Of a DNA stretch of 45,050 bases, positions 35,406 to 43,700 are shown in pieces. The position numbers were made by a program, and so were the translations under genes. The first letter of the stretch is position 1; each line of letters begins with the position of its first letter. Source of the stretch: DATAQC01 sp051005135. Lineage in GTDB: Bacteria; Actinomycetota; Acidimicrobiia; Acidimicrobiales; AC-14. Under the pieces are notes generated by a model that did no database searches, had not been told where the DNA came from, and saw nothing but the letters and a program-made list of their open reading frames with translations. The stretch covers positions 1 through 45,050 of the forward strand of contig JBPCJQ010000029.1 in assembly GCA_051005135.1 (NCBI GenBank), given 5' to 3'.

Positions 35406-36880
35406 CCCTGGCGCAGCACGAACCGGCGCAGCTTGCCGGTGGCGGTGCGGGGCAGTTCGTCCACGAAATGGACGGCGCGTGGCACCTTGTGGGGCGCCAG
35501 GTGGGCGGCGGCCATAGCGACGAGCTCGGTGGCCACCGTGTCGGCTGGGGGCGGGTCGGTGACGAGCACCACGAAGGCCTCGAGGCGCGACGCCCCCAGG
35601 GCGTCGCGTACGCCGGCCACCGCCACCTCGACGACAGCGTCGTGGCGGGCCAGCAACGCCTCGATCTCGACGGGGGCCACGTTGACGCCGCCGATGATCT
35701 CCATGTCGTCGATGCGCCCCTCGTGGCGCACGAACCCGTCGGGCTCCAGCGCGGCCCGGTCACCGGTGCGCAGCCAGTCACCGTCCTTCACCGCCGCCGT
35801 AGCCTCGGGCCGGCCCAGGTACTCCAACATGACCGTCGGTCCCCGCACCCAAAGGGAGCCGGCCTCCCCCTCCGGCATGGTTCGCCCGTCGTCGGCCCGA
35901 ATGCTGACCTCGTAGGGGGGCAGGGGCACGCCGATGGTGCCGTCGCGCTGGTGGTCAAGGGTGTTGCTCACGAAGGTCTGGCCCACCTCGGTAGACCCCA
36001 GGCCGTCGAGAATCGGGCAGCCGAGAAAGCCGCGCGCCCGCTGGGCCAGCGCGACAGTGAGGGGCTCTCCCGCGGACACGGCGGCCCGCACCGTGGACAT
36101 GGCGTCGGCGCAGGTGGTCGCCACCATGTGGGCATAGAAGGTGGGCACGCTGAACAGCACGGTCACTGCCCGGCGTTCGACCAGGCCGGCGATGGCTTCG
36201 GGCCGGGGCGCCCCGGGGTGCAGCACCGTCTGACAGCCAGCCAGCAGGGTGAAGAACAACGAGTTGCCCAACCCGTAGGCGAAGAACATCTTGGAGATCG
36301 ACAGCAGCACGTCTTCACGGCCGATCGCCACTGCGGGCCGGGCGAAGGCCTCGAAGTACACCTCAGGGTCGCGGTGGCGATGGACAGCGGCTTTGGGCGC
36401 TCCGGTCGTGCCCGATGTGTACTGGGCATAGGCGGCGGCGTCGGCCGCCACCTCTATCCCCGGGTGGAGGGCCTGGGCCGCCAGCGCGTCCTCCAGGTCT
36501 TCTTCGGCCACGGTCAGCCCATCGTGGAAGCGCGGCACCAGCGAGACGCTGGCCACCACCACCCGGGCACCCGAGTCGGCCAGCATCCGGCCGTGGTCAT
36601 CGGGCGTGAGCCGGGGGTTGACCGGTACCACTACCGCTCCTATGCGCACCGCCCCCAGGAAGGCCCAGACGAAGCCGATGCCGTCGGGAGCCACCAGCAG
36701 CACCCGGTCGCCCCGGCCCACGCCCAGGGACGCCAGCAGGGTGGCCATGCGGGCCCCGCCCTCATGGGCCTCCCGGTGGGTGAACAGGCGGTCGCCTACC
36801 ACGAAGGCGGTGTCGTCGAGACAGCCGTTGGTGGCGGCGACCCCCTCGACCCGGAGGGCGAAGTTCCCCGGCGGGGCCAC
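35381..36880 (-). CDS. Benzoate/4-hydroxybenzoate-CoA-ligase-like enzyme
   Basis: A 499-residue ANL enzyme closest in appearance to aryl-CoA ligases: the SKMFFAYGLGNS stretch and VPTFYAHM are typical of the benzoate-CoA-ligase group. YTSGTTGAPKA, GDWLRTGDRA, and the catalytic Lys in PRTATGKLRRF are present. It should activate an aromatic acid as CoA thioester. The DUF98 chorismate-lyase-like gene at 2864 could provide 4-hydroxybenzoate (inference). The start is GTG 36880, six bases after the upstream gene, making it last in a six-gene minus-strand operon. Confidence 0.88.
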   Translation of the reverse strand: MAPPGNFALRVEGVAATNGCLDDTAFVVGDRLFTHREAHEGGARMATLLASLGVGRGDRVLLVAPDGIGFVWAFLGAVRIGAVVVPVNPRLTPDDHGRMLADSGARVVVASVSLVPRFHDGLTVAEEDLEDALAAQALHPGIEVAADAAAYAQYTSGTTGAPKAAVHRHRDPEVYFEAFARPAVAIGREDVLLSISKMFFAYGLGNSLFFTLLAGCQTVLHPGAPRPEAIAGLVERRAVTVLFSVPTFYAHMVATTCADAMSTVRAAVSAGEPLTVALAQRARGFLGCPILDGLGSTEVGQTFVSNTLDHQRDGTIGVPLPPYEVSIRADDGRTMPEGEAGSLWVRGPTVMLEYLGRPEATAAVKDGDWLRTGDRAALEPDGFVRHEGRIDDMEIIGGVNVAPVEIEALLARHDAVVEVAVAGVRDALGASRLEAFVVLVTDPPPADTVATELVAMAAAHLAPHKVPRAVHFVDELPRTATGKLRRFVLRQGQTGNRSA

Positions 36881-36886
36881 GGCGCT

Positions 36887-37645
36887 CTAGCCGCTGATCG
36901 CTGCTGAGGCAGCCTCGTCGAGCGATGAGCCGCCACCGGGCAGGCACACCACCAGCCGGGGGCCGCTCGGGCCCAGGGGCCAAAAGCCGTGGGACACCAG
37001 CTCGGCCCATGCCGCAAACGGGTCTTCTCCCGAGTGGGCGGTGGCCAGGGCCCAGGCCACCGCCGCCCCGAGCAGCCATAGGCAGGCCCCTGATGCAACC
37101 CGGGAGCTCTCGTCGCCGGTGGCTTCGTCGACGTCGTCGGTGCCGAGGAGCATGGCCAGATTGAGAGCCGCTTCCAGCTCCGTCTCTCGCCCCGCGGCCC
37201 GCAGGCGGGCCCGCGGCTCGAGCCGGCGCTCCTCCATCCGGCCCATCCACGCCGGATCCACGTCGGCGGCCGCCTGCGCCGCCTCCTCGACGGGCAGGGC
37301 CACGACCGGCAGGGCGACGGTGCCCGCGGGCGTGGCTCGAACAAGGTGCGTCAATGGCAGGCCGGCCATTGCGTTCGGGCCACGCAGGCCGGGGGGCAGG
37401 CCGTCGGCCTCGACCAGGCGGGCCAAGATCTGCACTACCCGGGAGCCACCGGGGCCCAGGGCGTCGGCCACTTCGACGACGGGGCCGTCGGCGGCGACGG
37501 TGTACAGCGGCCAGGTGGCCACCGGCACGGCGGCGAGGGCGGCCGCCGGTGTCGGTGCCCCGGGTGGGCGGGGCGGACGGCCCGTCGCCGGGTCGTGGCC
37601 CCGCCCGTCGACGGCGTGCCAACCGGGGACGGTCAGCCGTCCCAT
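36887..37645 (-). CDS. Protein of unknown function
   Basis: A 252-residue soluble-looking protein that I do not recognise. It is rich in Ala/Gly/Pro, with a Pro-rich N-terminal region (about 25-45), an Asp/Glu-rich middle (about 140-165), a moderately hydrophobic stretch (GACLWLLGAAVAWALA) and a Gly-rich end (LPGGGSS). Residues LRGPNAMAG are encoded by the dispersed 33-base repeat at 37360-37392, inserted in frame. The start ATG 37645 overlaps the stop of the diiron gene by 13 bases and the aryl-CoA ligase follows after six bases, so it belongs to that operon. Confidence 0.7.
   Translation of the reverse strand: MGRLTVPGWHAVDGRGHDPATGRPPRPPGAPTPAAALAAVPVATWPLYTVAADGPVVEVADALGPGGSRVVQILARLVEADGLPPGLRGPNAMAGLPLTHLVRATPAGTVALPVVALPVEEAAQAAADVDPAWMGRMEERRLEPRARLRAAGRETELEAALNLAMLLGTDDVDEATGDESSRVASGACLWLLGAAVAWALATAHSGEDPFAAWAELVSHGFWPLGPSGPRLVVCLPGGGSSLDEAASAAISG
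37360..37392 (-). repeat. Dispersed 33-base repeat, single copy
   Basis: It matches the copies at 8139-8198 at all positions except a few just after the first GGCCGG (CCATT instead of TCACT). The shared core TGCGTTCGGGCCACGCAGG is exact. In the gene's own strand it reads GLRGPNAMAGL. All six frames of this copy lack stop codons. Confidence 0.9.
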
Positions 37646-38361
37646 GTGGGCGACACATCGGGATAGTCGAGGCCGAAGTCGCCCACCACGAATTCCCGGC
37701 TGCGCACGATGAAGGTGGCCCGAGCCTCGTCGTTGGTGTTGCGCTTGACGCCCCACCTACGGAAGAGATCGTTGTTGGCCGAGGTGCTGCGGCCGAAGAA
37801 CGGCAAGGTGAAGCGCACCAGGTCGTCGACCGCCTGGGCCAGCTCGGCCCGCCGCTCCGCCCGGCGAGCCAGCTCCATGGCCCGCGTCCGCCCGAACGAC
37901 ACGTGGAAGCGCTCCTCGGGCAACAGTCGGGCAGCCAGGTGGCGCAAGGGTAGGTAGCTGCACTGGACCAGCTCCTCCATGAGCACGACCTCGGCCAGGT
38001 CGACGATGGCCTTCAGCACCACGAACTCGAGCCACGAACCCAGCTCGTAGTCGAACACCGACAGCGGCCGCCCGGCCAGGGGGTCGTCGAGACCCAGCTC
38101 GGCGGCCAGCTTGTTGAACTTGAGGTGATGCCCGTACTCCTCCATGGCGATGCGGCACGCCAGCCACTTCTCCTGGGGGCCCGGGGCGAGGGCGATGGCC
38201 GGCTCGTCGAACACGGCCGCTCCGGCCAGCTCGTTGCGCACGTGGCTGGCGATAACCTTGCCCACCGCAGACACGAACTCGGGGCCCAGGGCGTGGGCCT
38301 CCTCGGGAGTGGCCACGGTGTCGGCGAAGGGACGATCGACGGAGGGGGCGACAGTAGTCAC
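37633..38361 (-). CDS. PaaA-like ferritin-fold diiron oxygenase subunit
   Basis: A 242-residue helical protein of the ring-1,2-phenylacetyl-CoA epoxidase (PaaA/PaaC) type. Two ExxH iron-ligand pairs are visible, Glu75-His78 (EYGHH) and Glu150-His153 (EERFH), with further Glu in NEL (44) and MEEL (129-130). The end (RRWGVKRNTNDEARATFI then LDYPD) resembles PaaA. Such proteins activate oxygen for epoxidation or hydroxylation of aryl-CoA thioesters. The PaaB, C, D and E partners are absent from the window. The start is GTG 38361 with a perfect AGGAGG (complement of 38370-38375) eight bases upstream, overlapping the SDR stop (GTGA). The neighbouring aryl-CoA ligase fits an aryl-CoA substrate. Confidence 0.82.
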   Translation of the reverse strand: MTTVAPSVDRPFADTVATPEEAHALGPEFVSAVGKVIASHVRNELAGAAVFDEPAIALAPGPQEKWLACRIAMEEYGHHLKFNKLAAELGLDDPLAGRPLSVFDYELGSWLEFVVLKAIVDLAEVVLMEELVQCSYLPLRHLAARLLPEERFHVSFGRTRAMELARRAERRAELAQAVDDLVRFTLPFFGRSTSANNDLFRRWGVKRNTNDEARATFIVRSREFVVGDFGLDYPDVSPTWDG

Positions 38362-39308
38362 GGTGGGGACCTCCTGGTGGTGGCGGTGACTGCGACGGGA
38401 GGGCTGTCGAAGAGGTCGAACTCTGATTCCAGTGGGGTCAGGTGGGCCTCGAGCACGGGCCGGGCCCGCTCGTCGATGCTGGCCGCGTCCCACCCACTGC
38501 GTTCACTGACCACCGCCGCGGGCCGGGGCTGCGACCAGATGGACACCTCGGCGCCCCGCGAACCCAGCACCTGGCCGGTGACCCCGGCCGCCGCCGGCGA
38601 GCACAGCCACACGACAAGGGGGGCCACGTCGGCCGGCACGGCCCCGCGGGCGGTAGCCAGGAAGTCGCGCAAGCGGTCGGTGGCAGGCGGGATCGACTCG
38701 GTCATGCGGGTGAACGCCAGCGGCGCCAGGTAGTTGACGCAGACGTCGCGCCCCGCCATCTCCAGGGCGACGGCCCTGGTTAGCCCGAACAGGCCAGCTT
38801 TGGCCACGCAGTAGGCGGCCTGGCCGACGCTGCCCACCAGGCCGGCGGCCCCACCGACGTAGACGATGCGGCCGAACCGCTCGGCGCGGATGACGGGCGC
38901 CATGGCCCGGGTGAGCTCTACGGCCACCGACAGGTGGGCCCCCAGCACCTCCGACCAGTCTTCGTCGGTGGCCTTGTGGACCATGGCGTCGCGCAGGGTG
39001 CCGGCGGCGTGAACCAAGACGGTAGGGGGCCGACCTGCCCACGCTTCCACGTCGCGAACAAGCCGGCGAGCACCCTCTGCGGTACGGGCATCGGTTGTGA
39101 AGGCCATGGCCGTACCGCCTCGGGCGCCGATCTCCTCGGCCACTGCCTGCGCCGGGGCCGGCTCGGGAGACGAGCCGTCGAGGCCGACGCCGGTATCGTT
39201 GACGCACACCGGGTGGCCGGCGGCGGCCAGCGCCAACGCCGCGGCCCGGCCGATGCCGCGCCCTCCCCCCGTCACCACCGCCGGTTCCCCTTCCCGCCTG
39301 CAACTCAC
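38358..39308 (-). CDS. Short-chain dehydrogenase/reductase lacking the usual catalytic serine
   Basis: A 316-residue SDR. The nucleotide motif VVTGGGRGIGR and the VNDTGVGLDG strand end resemble the MFE-2/FabG-like enzymes. The active-site Tyr and Lys are present (YCVAK), but the position 13 residues before the Tyr, normally Ser (SSxAG), is Gly (VGGAAG). A C-terminal extension (about residues 255-316) goes beyond the usual 250. It may reduce or oxidise a hydroxy/ketoacyl group, with weakened or altered catalysis. The start GTG 39308 overlaps the APS kinase stop (GTGA). Confidence 0.85.
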   Translation of the reverse strand: MSCRREGEPAVVTGGGRGIGRAAALALAAAGHPVCVNDTGVGLDGSSPEPAPAQAVAEEIGARGGTAMAFTTDARTAEGARRLVRDVEAWAGRPPTVLVHAAGTLRDAMVHKATDEDWSEVLGAHLSVAVELTRAMAPVIRAERFGRIVYVGGAAGLVGSVGQAAYCVAKAGLFGLTRAVALEMAGRDVCVNYLAPLAFTRMTESIPPATDRLRDFLATARGAVPADVAPLVVWLCSPAAAGVTGQVLGSRGAEVSIWSQPRPAAVVSERSGWDAASIDERARPVLEAHLTPLESEFDLFDSPPVAVTATTRRSPP

Positions 39309-39859
39309 CCTTCGATGGTACCGGGGGGTGCCGGTCGGCGTGCCTCCAGGGCCCGCCACACGGCCTCCACCGACTCCTCCACGGTCTGGGCCTCGGTGGG
39401 CACCACCACATCGGGTTCGAGAGGCGGTTCGTAGGGGTCGTCGACGCCGGTGAGCCCGCTCAGCCGGCCAGCCCGCTGGCGGGCGTAGAGGCCCTTCACA
39501 TCGCGCGCCGCGCACACCTCGACGGGCGTGGACACGTGCACCTCGAAGAAGTGGCCGTCGTGGCGCGCCCGCACCTCGTCGCGGGTCCGCCGGTAGGGAG
39601 ACACCATGGCCGCCACCACCACCACCCCGTGATGGGCCAGCAAGCTGGCCACGAAGCCGGTGCGGCGAACGTTCTCGTCACGGTCCTCCTTGGAGAAGCC
39701 GAGGCCACGGCTCAGGCCGGCTCTGACGACATCGCCGTCGAGCAGCTCGACATCGTGGCCGGCCTGGCGCAGGCGATCGGCCAGGGCGCGGGCGATCGTG
39801 GTCTTGCCCGCCGACGGCAGCCCAGTGATCCAGATAGTGAGGCCGTCGCCCCGGTCCAT
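39305..39859 (-). CDS. cysC: Adenylylsulfate (APS) kinase
   Basis: A 184-residue stand-alone APS kinase that phosphorylates adenylylsulfate to PAPS. The P-loop reads GLPSAGKTT (13-21), then LLDGDVVR (39-46), GFSKEDRDENVRR (54-66), and MVSPYR (85-90), the family's conserved order. No ATP-sulfurylase domain is fused. ATG 39859 starts three bases after the PHP gene's TAG. In this context the PAPS most likely serves the sulfotransferase at 34248 rather than general sulfate reduction (inference). Confidence 0.93.
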   Translation of the reverse strand: MDRGDGLTIWITGLPSAGKTTIARALADRLRQAGHDVELLDGDVVRAGLSRGLGFSKEDRDENVRRTGFVASLLAHHGVVVVAAMVSPYRRTRDEVRARHDGHFFEVHVSTPVEVCAARDVKGLYARQRAGRLSGLTGVDDPYEPPLEPDVVVPTEAQTVEESVEAVWRALEARRPAPPGTIEG

Positions 39860-39862
39860 TGC

Positions 39863-40699
39863 CTAAGGCCGCCGGGCGGCCAGCTCGACGAGGACATGGT
39901 CGTCCACGCACAGGTCGCCACGGCCGGTGCCCACTGCCAGGTCGGGCTTGTAGGTGCCGTGGTAATCGGACCCACCGGTGGCCACCAGACCGTGGCGAGC
40001 GGCCAGGCTGGCCAGCTCGGCACGCTCGGCCGGCGCATACCGCCCGTACTGGGACTCCAAGCCCACCAGGCCGTCGGCGGCCAGCCCGGCGACGAGGCGG
40101 TCGAGGGCGGCCCGGTCCGAGCCGTTGGTGAGGGGATGGGCCAGAACAGCCACACCGCCCGAGGCCCGCACCACGGCCACAGCCCGGGCGGGCGCCAGCC
40201 CCTCCTTCCCCACGTAGCCCGGGCGGCCCTTGGCCAGGTAGCGGTCGAACGCCTCCTGGACGGAGCCCACCACCCCCTTGGCCACCAGCACGGTGGCCAC
40301 GTGGGGCCGGCCCACCCCAGCCCCCGCGGACTCTGCCTCCATCTCCTCCAGGGTGACGGGCAGCCCGATCTCGGCCAGGCGGTCGGCCATGCGCCGGTTC
40401 CGGTCGTCACGGCTCGATTGCAGGCGGCCCAGCTCGGTGTGCAGTGGCTCCTGGCCCGGCTCCACGAAGTAGGCGAGGAGGTGCATGGTGCCGTTGCCTG
40501 TCTGGCACGACAGCTCGCAGCCCGACACCACGTCGACACCGACCTGGCGCCCTCGGGCCCGGGCGGCGGCCACACCGTCGGTGCGGTCGTGGTCGGTGAG
40601 GGCCACAGCGCCGCAACCGGCGGCAGCGGCCAGCTCGGCCAGGCGCGCGGGCGGGTCGGAACCGTCGGAGACCGATGAGTGGGTGTGCAGGTCGATCAC
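39863..40699 (-). CDS. PHP-domain phosphoesterase (COG0613; possible PAP phosphatase/RNase AM type)
   Basis: A 278-residue PHP hydrolase. Metal-ligand motifs are visible: DLHTHSSVSDG near the N-terminus, LTDHD, SGCELS, a late HPLT and GSDYHG. Members of this family include YciV/RNase AM and a characterised 3',5'-nucleoside bisphosphate phosphatase, which removes PAP. PAP is the by-product of sulfotransferases and PPTases, so PAP removal fits the gene next door (cysC). The start is GTG 40699, with GAGGG ten bases upstream; a TTG at 40729 would extend it by ten codons. Divergent from the NRPS-like gene across only 29 bases. Confidence 0.85.
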   Translation of the reverse strand: MIDLHTHSSVSDGSDPPARLAELAAAAGCGAVALTDHDRTDGVAAARARGRQVGVDVVSGCELSCQTGNGTMHLLAYFVEPGQEPLHTELGRLQSSRDDRNRRMADRLAEIGLPVTLEEMEAESAGAGVGRPHVATVLVAKGVVGSVQEAFDRYLAKGRPGYVGKEGLAPARAVAVVRASGGVAVLAHPLTNGSDRAALDRLVAGLAADGLVGLESQYGRYAPAERAELASLAARHGLVATGGSDYHGTYKPDLAVGTGRGDLCVDDHVLVELAARRP

Positions 40700-40728
40700 G
40701 CTGGGATCACCCTCGTAGTGTCGCAGCA

Positions 40729-43700
40729 ATGCCCGTGGCCGATCGCTCCGTCCTGCTCGAGCGACTCGCGGCTCGGGCGTCCCAGAGCGGTGACGAAGCA
40801 GCGTTCCTCGCTGCCAGCGGTGACGTCCTCACCTACCACGACTGGCACCACCGATCCGACGCCGTAGCCAGGGGCCTGGTGGCCAGGGGCCTCGGTCCGG
40901 GGGCCAGGGTGGTCCTCTGGTTCGACCGGCACCATTGGCCAGACTTCGCCGTCGCCGCCCTTGGCGTTCACAAGGCGGGAGCGGTGATCGTGGCCCTGGC
41001 CGGGCACCTGCCGGCACTCGACGTGGCCCGGGTCGTCGCCGACTGCGGGGCGTCAGGCGTCGTCGGCTCCAGGACCGTTTCCCTCCCCGCCATCGGGGCC
41101 TGGACCGCGCTCGCTCGCGAGCTGGAGGCTGAGGGCGGTGCCGCGGCCGGGCGCCCCAGGCCCGCTCCCGATCCCCTCGAGATCGCCTACCAGTGCCGCT
41201 TCTTACAGCGCCCGTTGGGGCGCCGACTGTCACCAGACGACGCTGTCTCCGCCATGGACGACGACAGTGGCGGCCCGCTGGTGCACGCCTGCCCGGTAGG
41301 CACCCACGGCGCCCGGCGGGCACTCTGGTCGCCGCTCGCAGCGGCGGGCGGGCCGGTCGTCACCCTGCCTGTGTTCGACCCCGACCTGTTCTGCGCGGTC
41401 AGCGTCGAACGGCGTGCGGCCCGTTGGCTCCTCGACCCCGCCGCCGCCCTGCTCCTCCTCGAGACCGGTACCACCGCCGCCCATGACCTGTCGACGGTTG
41501 GCCACGTCGTGCTCTGCGGCGGCCCAGCCACCCCTGCGCTGGTCTCTCGCCTCGGCGCCGCCCTGCCGGCAGCTTCGGTCGTCGCCGCCGACGCTCCCTC
41601 CCCGAACTTCGCGCGCCTTTCAACCGTCATGGTTGAAAAGCGCGCGAAGAACCGGGCGGAGGCTGCCGCGCCGCTGAGCGCCTCCCAGGAGGGGATGATC
41701 TGGCACGAGCAGTTCGCTCCGGGGTCCCAGAACCTGCCGCCGCTCGTCCGCCGCTACCGGGGCCGGCTCGACCTCGATGTGCTGGAGCAGGCACTCACCG
41801 AGATCGTCCGGCGCCACGAGCCACTGCGCACCACGTTCGAGATGCGTGACGGGCAGCCGGTACAGGTCGTCGCCGCCCCTCGTCGTCTGACCCTTTCCGT
41901 GCACGACATGGGCGAGTTGAGCCCTCCCGACCAGGACGTGGCACTCGACCGCCTACTTGGGGAGGCGGCCCGCCCCTTCGACCTGGTAGCCGGTCCTCTG
42001 TTCGAGGCGACCGTGGCCCGCATGGGGGCGGACGACCATGTGGTGGTGCTGCGGGCCCACCACAGTGTGTACGACGACTGGTCGGTGGGGGTGTTCCGCG
42101 CCGAGCTGTCGGCGTTGTACGCCGCCTTCCTGGTCGGCGAGACATCACCTCTGGACGAACCGCCGGTTGGCTTCGCCGACTACTCCCGCCAGCAGCATGA
42201 GCAGTTGGCCGGCCCCGAGGGGGCAGCGGAGCTCGCATGGTGGAAGGAACGCCTGGCCGGTGCACCGCTGTGCCTTCAGCTACCCATCGACGATCCCGAC
42301 CGGCCCGAGGGCGCGCTCCAAGCCAGCGCCGCCCCGGTGAGCCTCGAGCTGGCCCCCGAGCTGCGGTTGCACCTGGTCGCGCTGGCGCGTCGGGAGCGGG
42401 CCACCGTGTTCATGGCCGTGCTGGCCGCCTTCTCCGCCCTGGTCTGGCGCTACACGGGCCAGGCCGACCTGCTCATGTCGGCGGTGGTGGCCAACCGCAA
42501 CCGCACCGATCTGGAAGCCATGATCGGCTGCTTCACCAAGAAGGTCGTGGTACGCCAGAACCTCGGCGGTGACCCTTCGTTCCGCGAGCTGGTGGCGCGC
42601 ACCCGCACGGCCGTCCTCGGAGCCCTCGCCCACCAGGACCCGGCCTTCGAGGCGGTCGTGCAGGCCGGGCTGGGGCGCCGTGCCGCTGCTTTAGGACTGG
42701 TGCCCTACCCCGTTGTCATGTTCCAGGGCGTGACCCCCAAGGGCGCCGACGTCGTCCTGCCGGGGCTGACGAGCACCGGCTACCACACCAGCGCGACGAC
42801 CGTGAGGACCCACTTCATGGGCGGGGAAAACCAGGAACCCGCCCAGGTCCCTTGGGGCGCAGGGCTCTACTCGGGAACCTTCCTTATCCTGTCCATGGAA
42901 GCGGGTGACAGCTTGTCGCTCGTCGCCCGCGGCGCGTTCCATCGACCCTCGGTCGAGCTACTGCTGGAGAACCTCCAGGCCGTGCTGGCCGCTGCCGTCG
43001 ATCGCCCCTCGGCGCCTGTGTCGCAACTGTCCACCGCGTGGGCCGACGAACGGTCGGGGGACGACACCGGCACCGGCGACGACATCGGGCGCTGCGCCCA
43101 CCAACTGTTCGCCGACGCGGTGGCCCGAGCCCCGGCCAAGTTGGCGGTGAGCGACGACCGCCGCGCCCTCACGTTCGCCGAGCTCGACGATCGGGCCACC
43201 GCCTTGGCTGGGCGCTTGCGGGCTCTGGGCGTCGGCCCGGAGATGGTGGTCGGCCTCCACCTGCCGCCGTCGATCGACTGCGCCCTGGCGGCGCTCGGCG
43301 TTTGGAAGGCGGGGGCCGCCTGGGTGGGCCTCGACGAGGGCGACTCTGACGAACACATCGCCAGCGTGCTGGGCCATGCATCGGTGGAAGTGGTGATAGC
43401 GCCGCCGAGATGCGACCGGCGGGAGTTGAGGCGCCGTTGTCGCCTCGTGACGGTGGACGACGTCGACGACCTGCCGCCGTTGCCCGCCACCGAAATCGAC
43501 CCCGGCTCACCGGCGCTCACCTTCTACGGCTCGCAGGTCGATGCCGTCTCGGGCGTGGTGCTCGACCACCGCGCCGTCGCCAACCTGGCAGTCGGCCTGG
43601 ATCGAGCGGTGTACCGGCCCTCGTTCTGCGACGCTGCAGAGGTCAGGGTTGCCCTCTCGGCCTCTCCTGGCGACGATGCCTTCCTCCGCCAGCTCGTCGG

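Noticed and set aside
41607..41649. Transposon terminal inverted repeats or a true terminator
   Set aside because: The arms are separated by five bases, there is no target duplication or T-run, and the reading frame continues through it.
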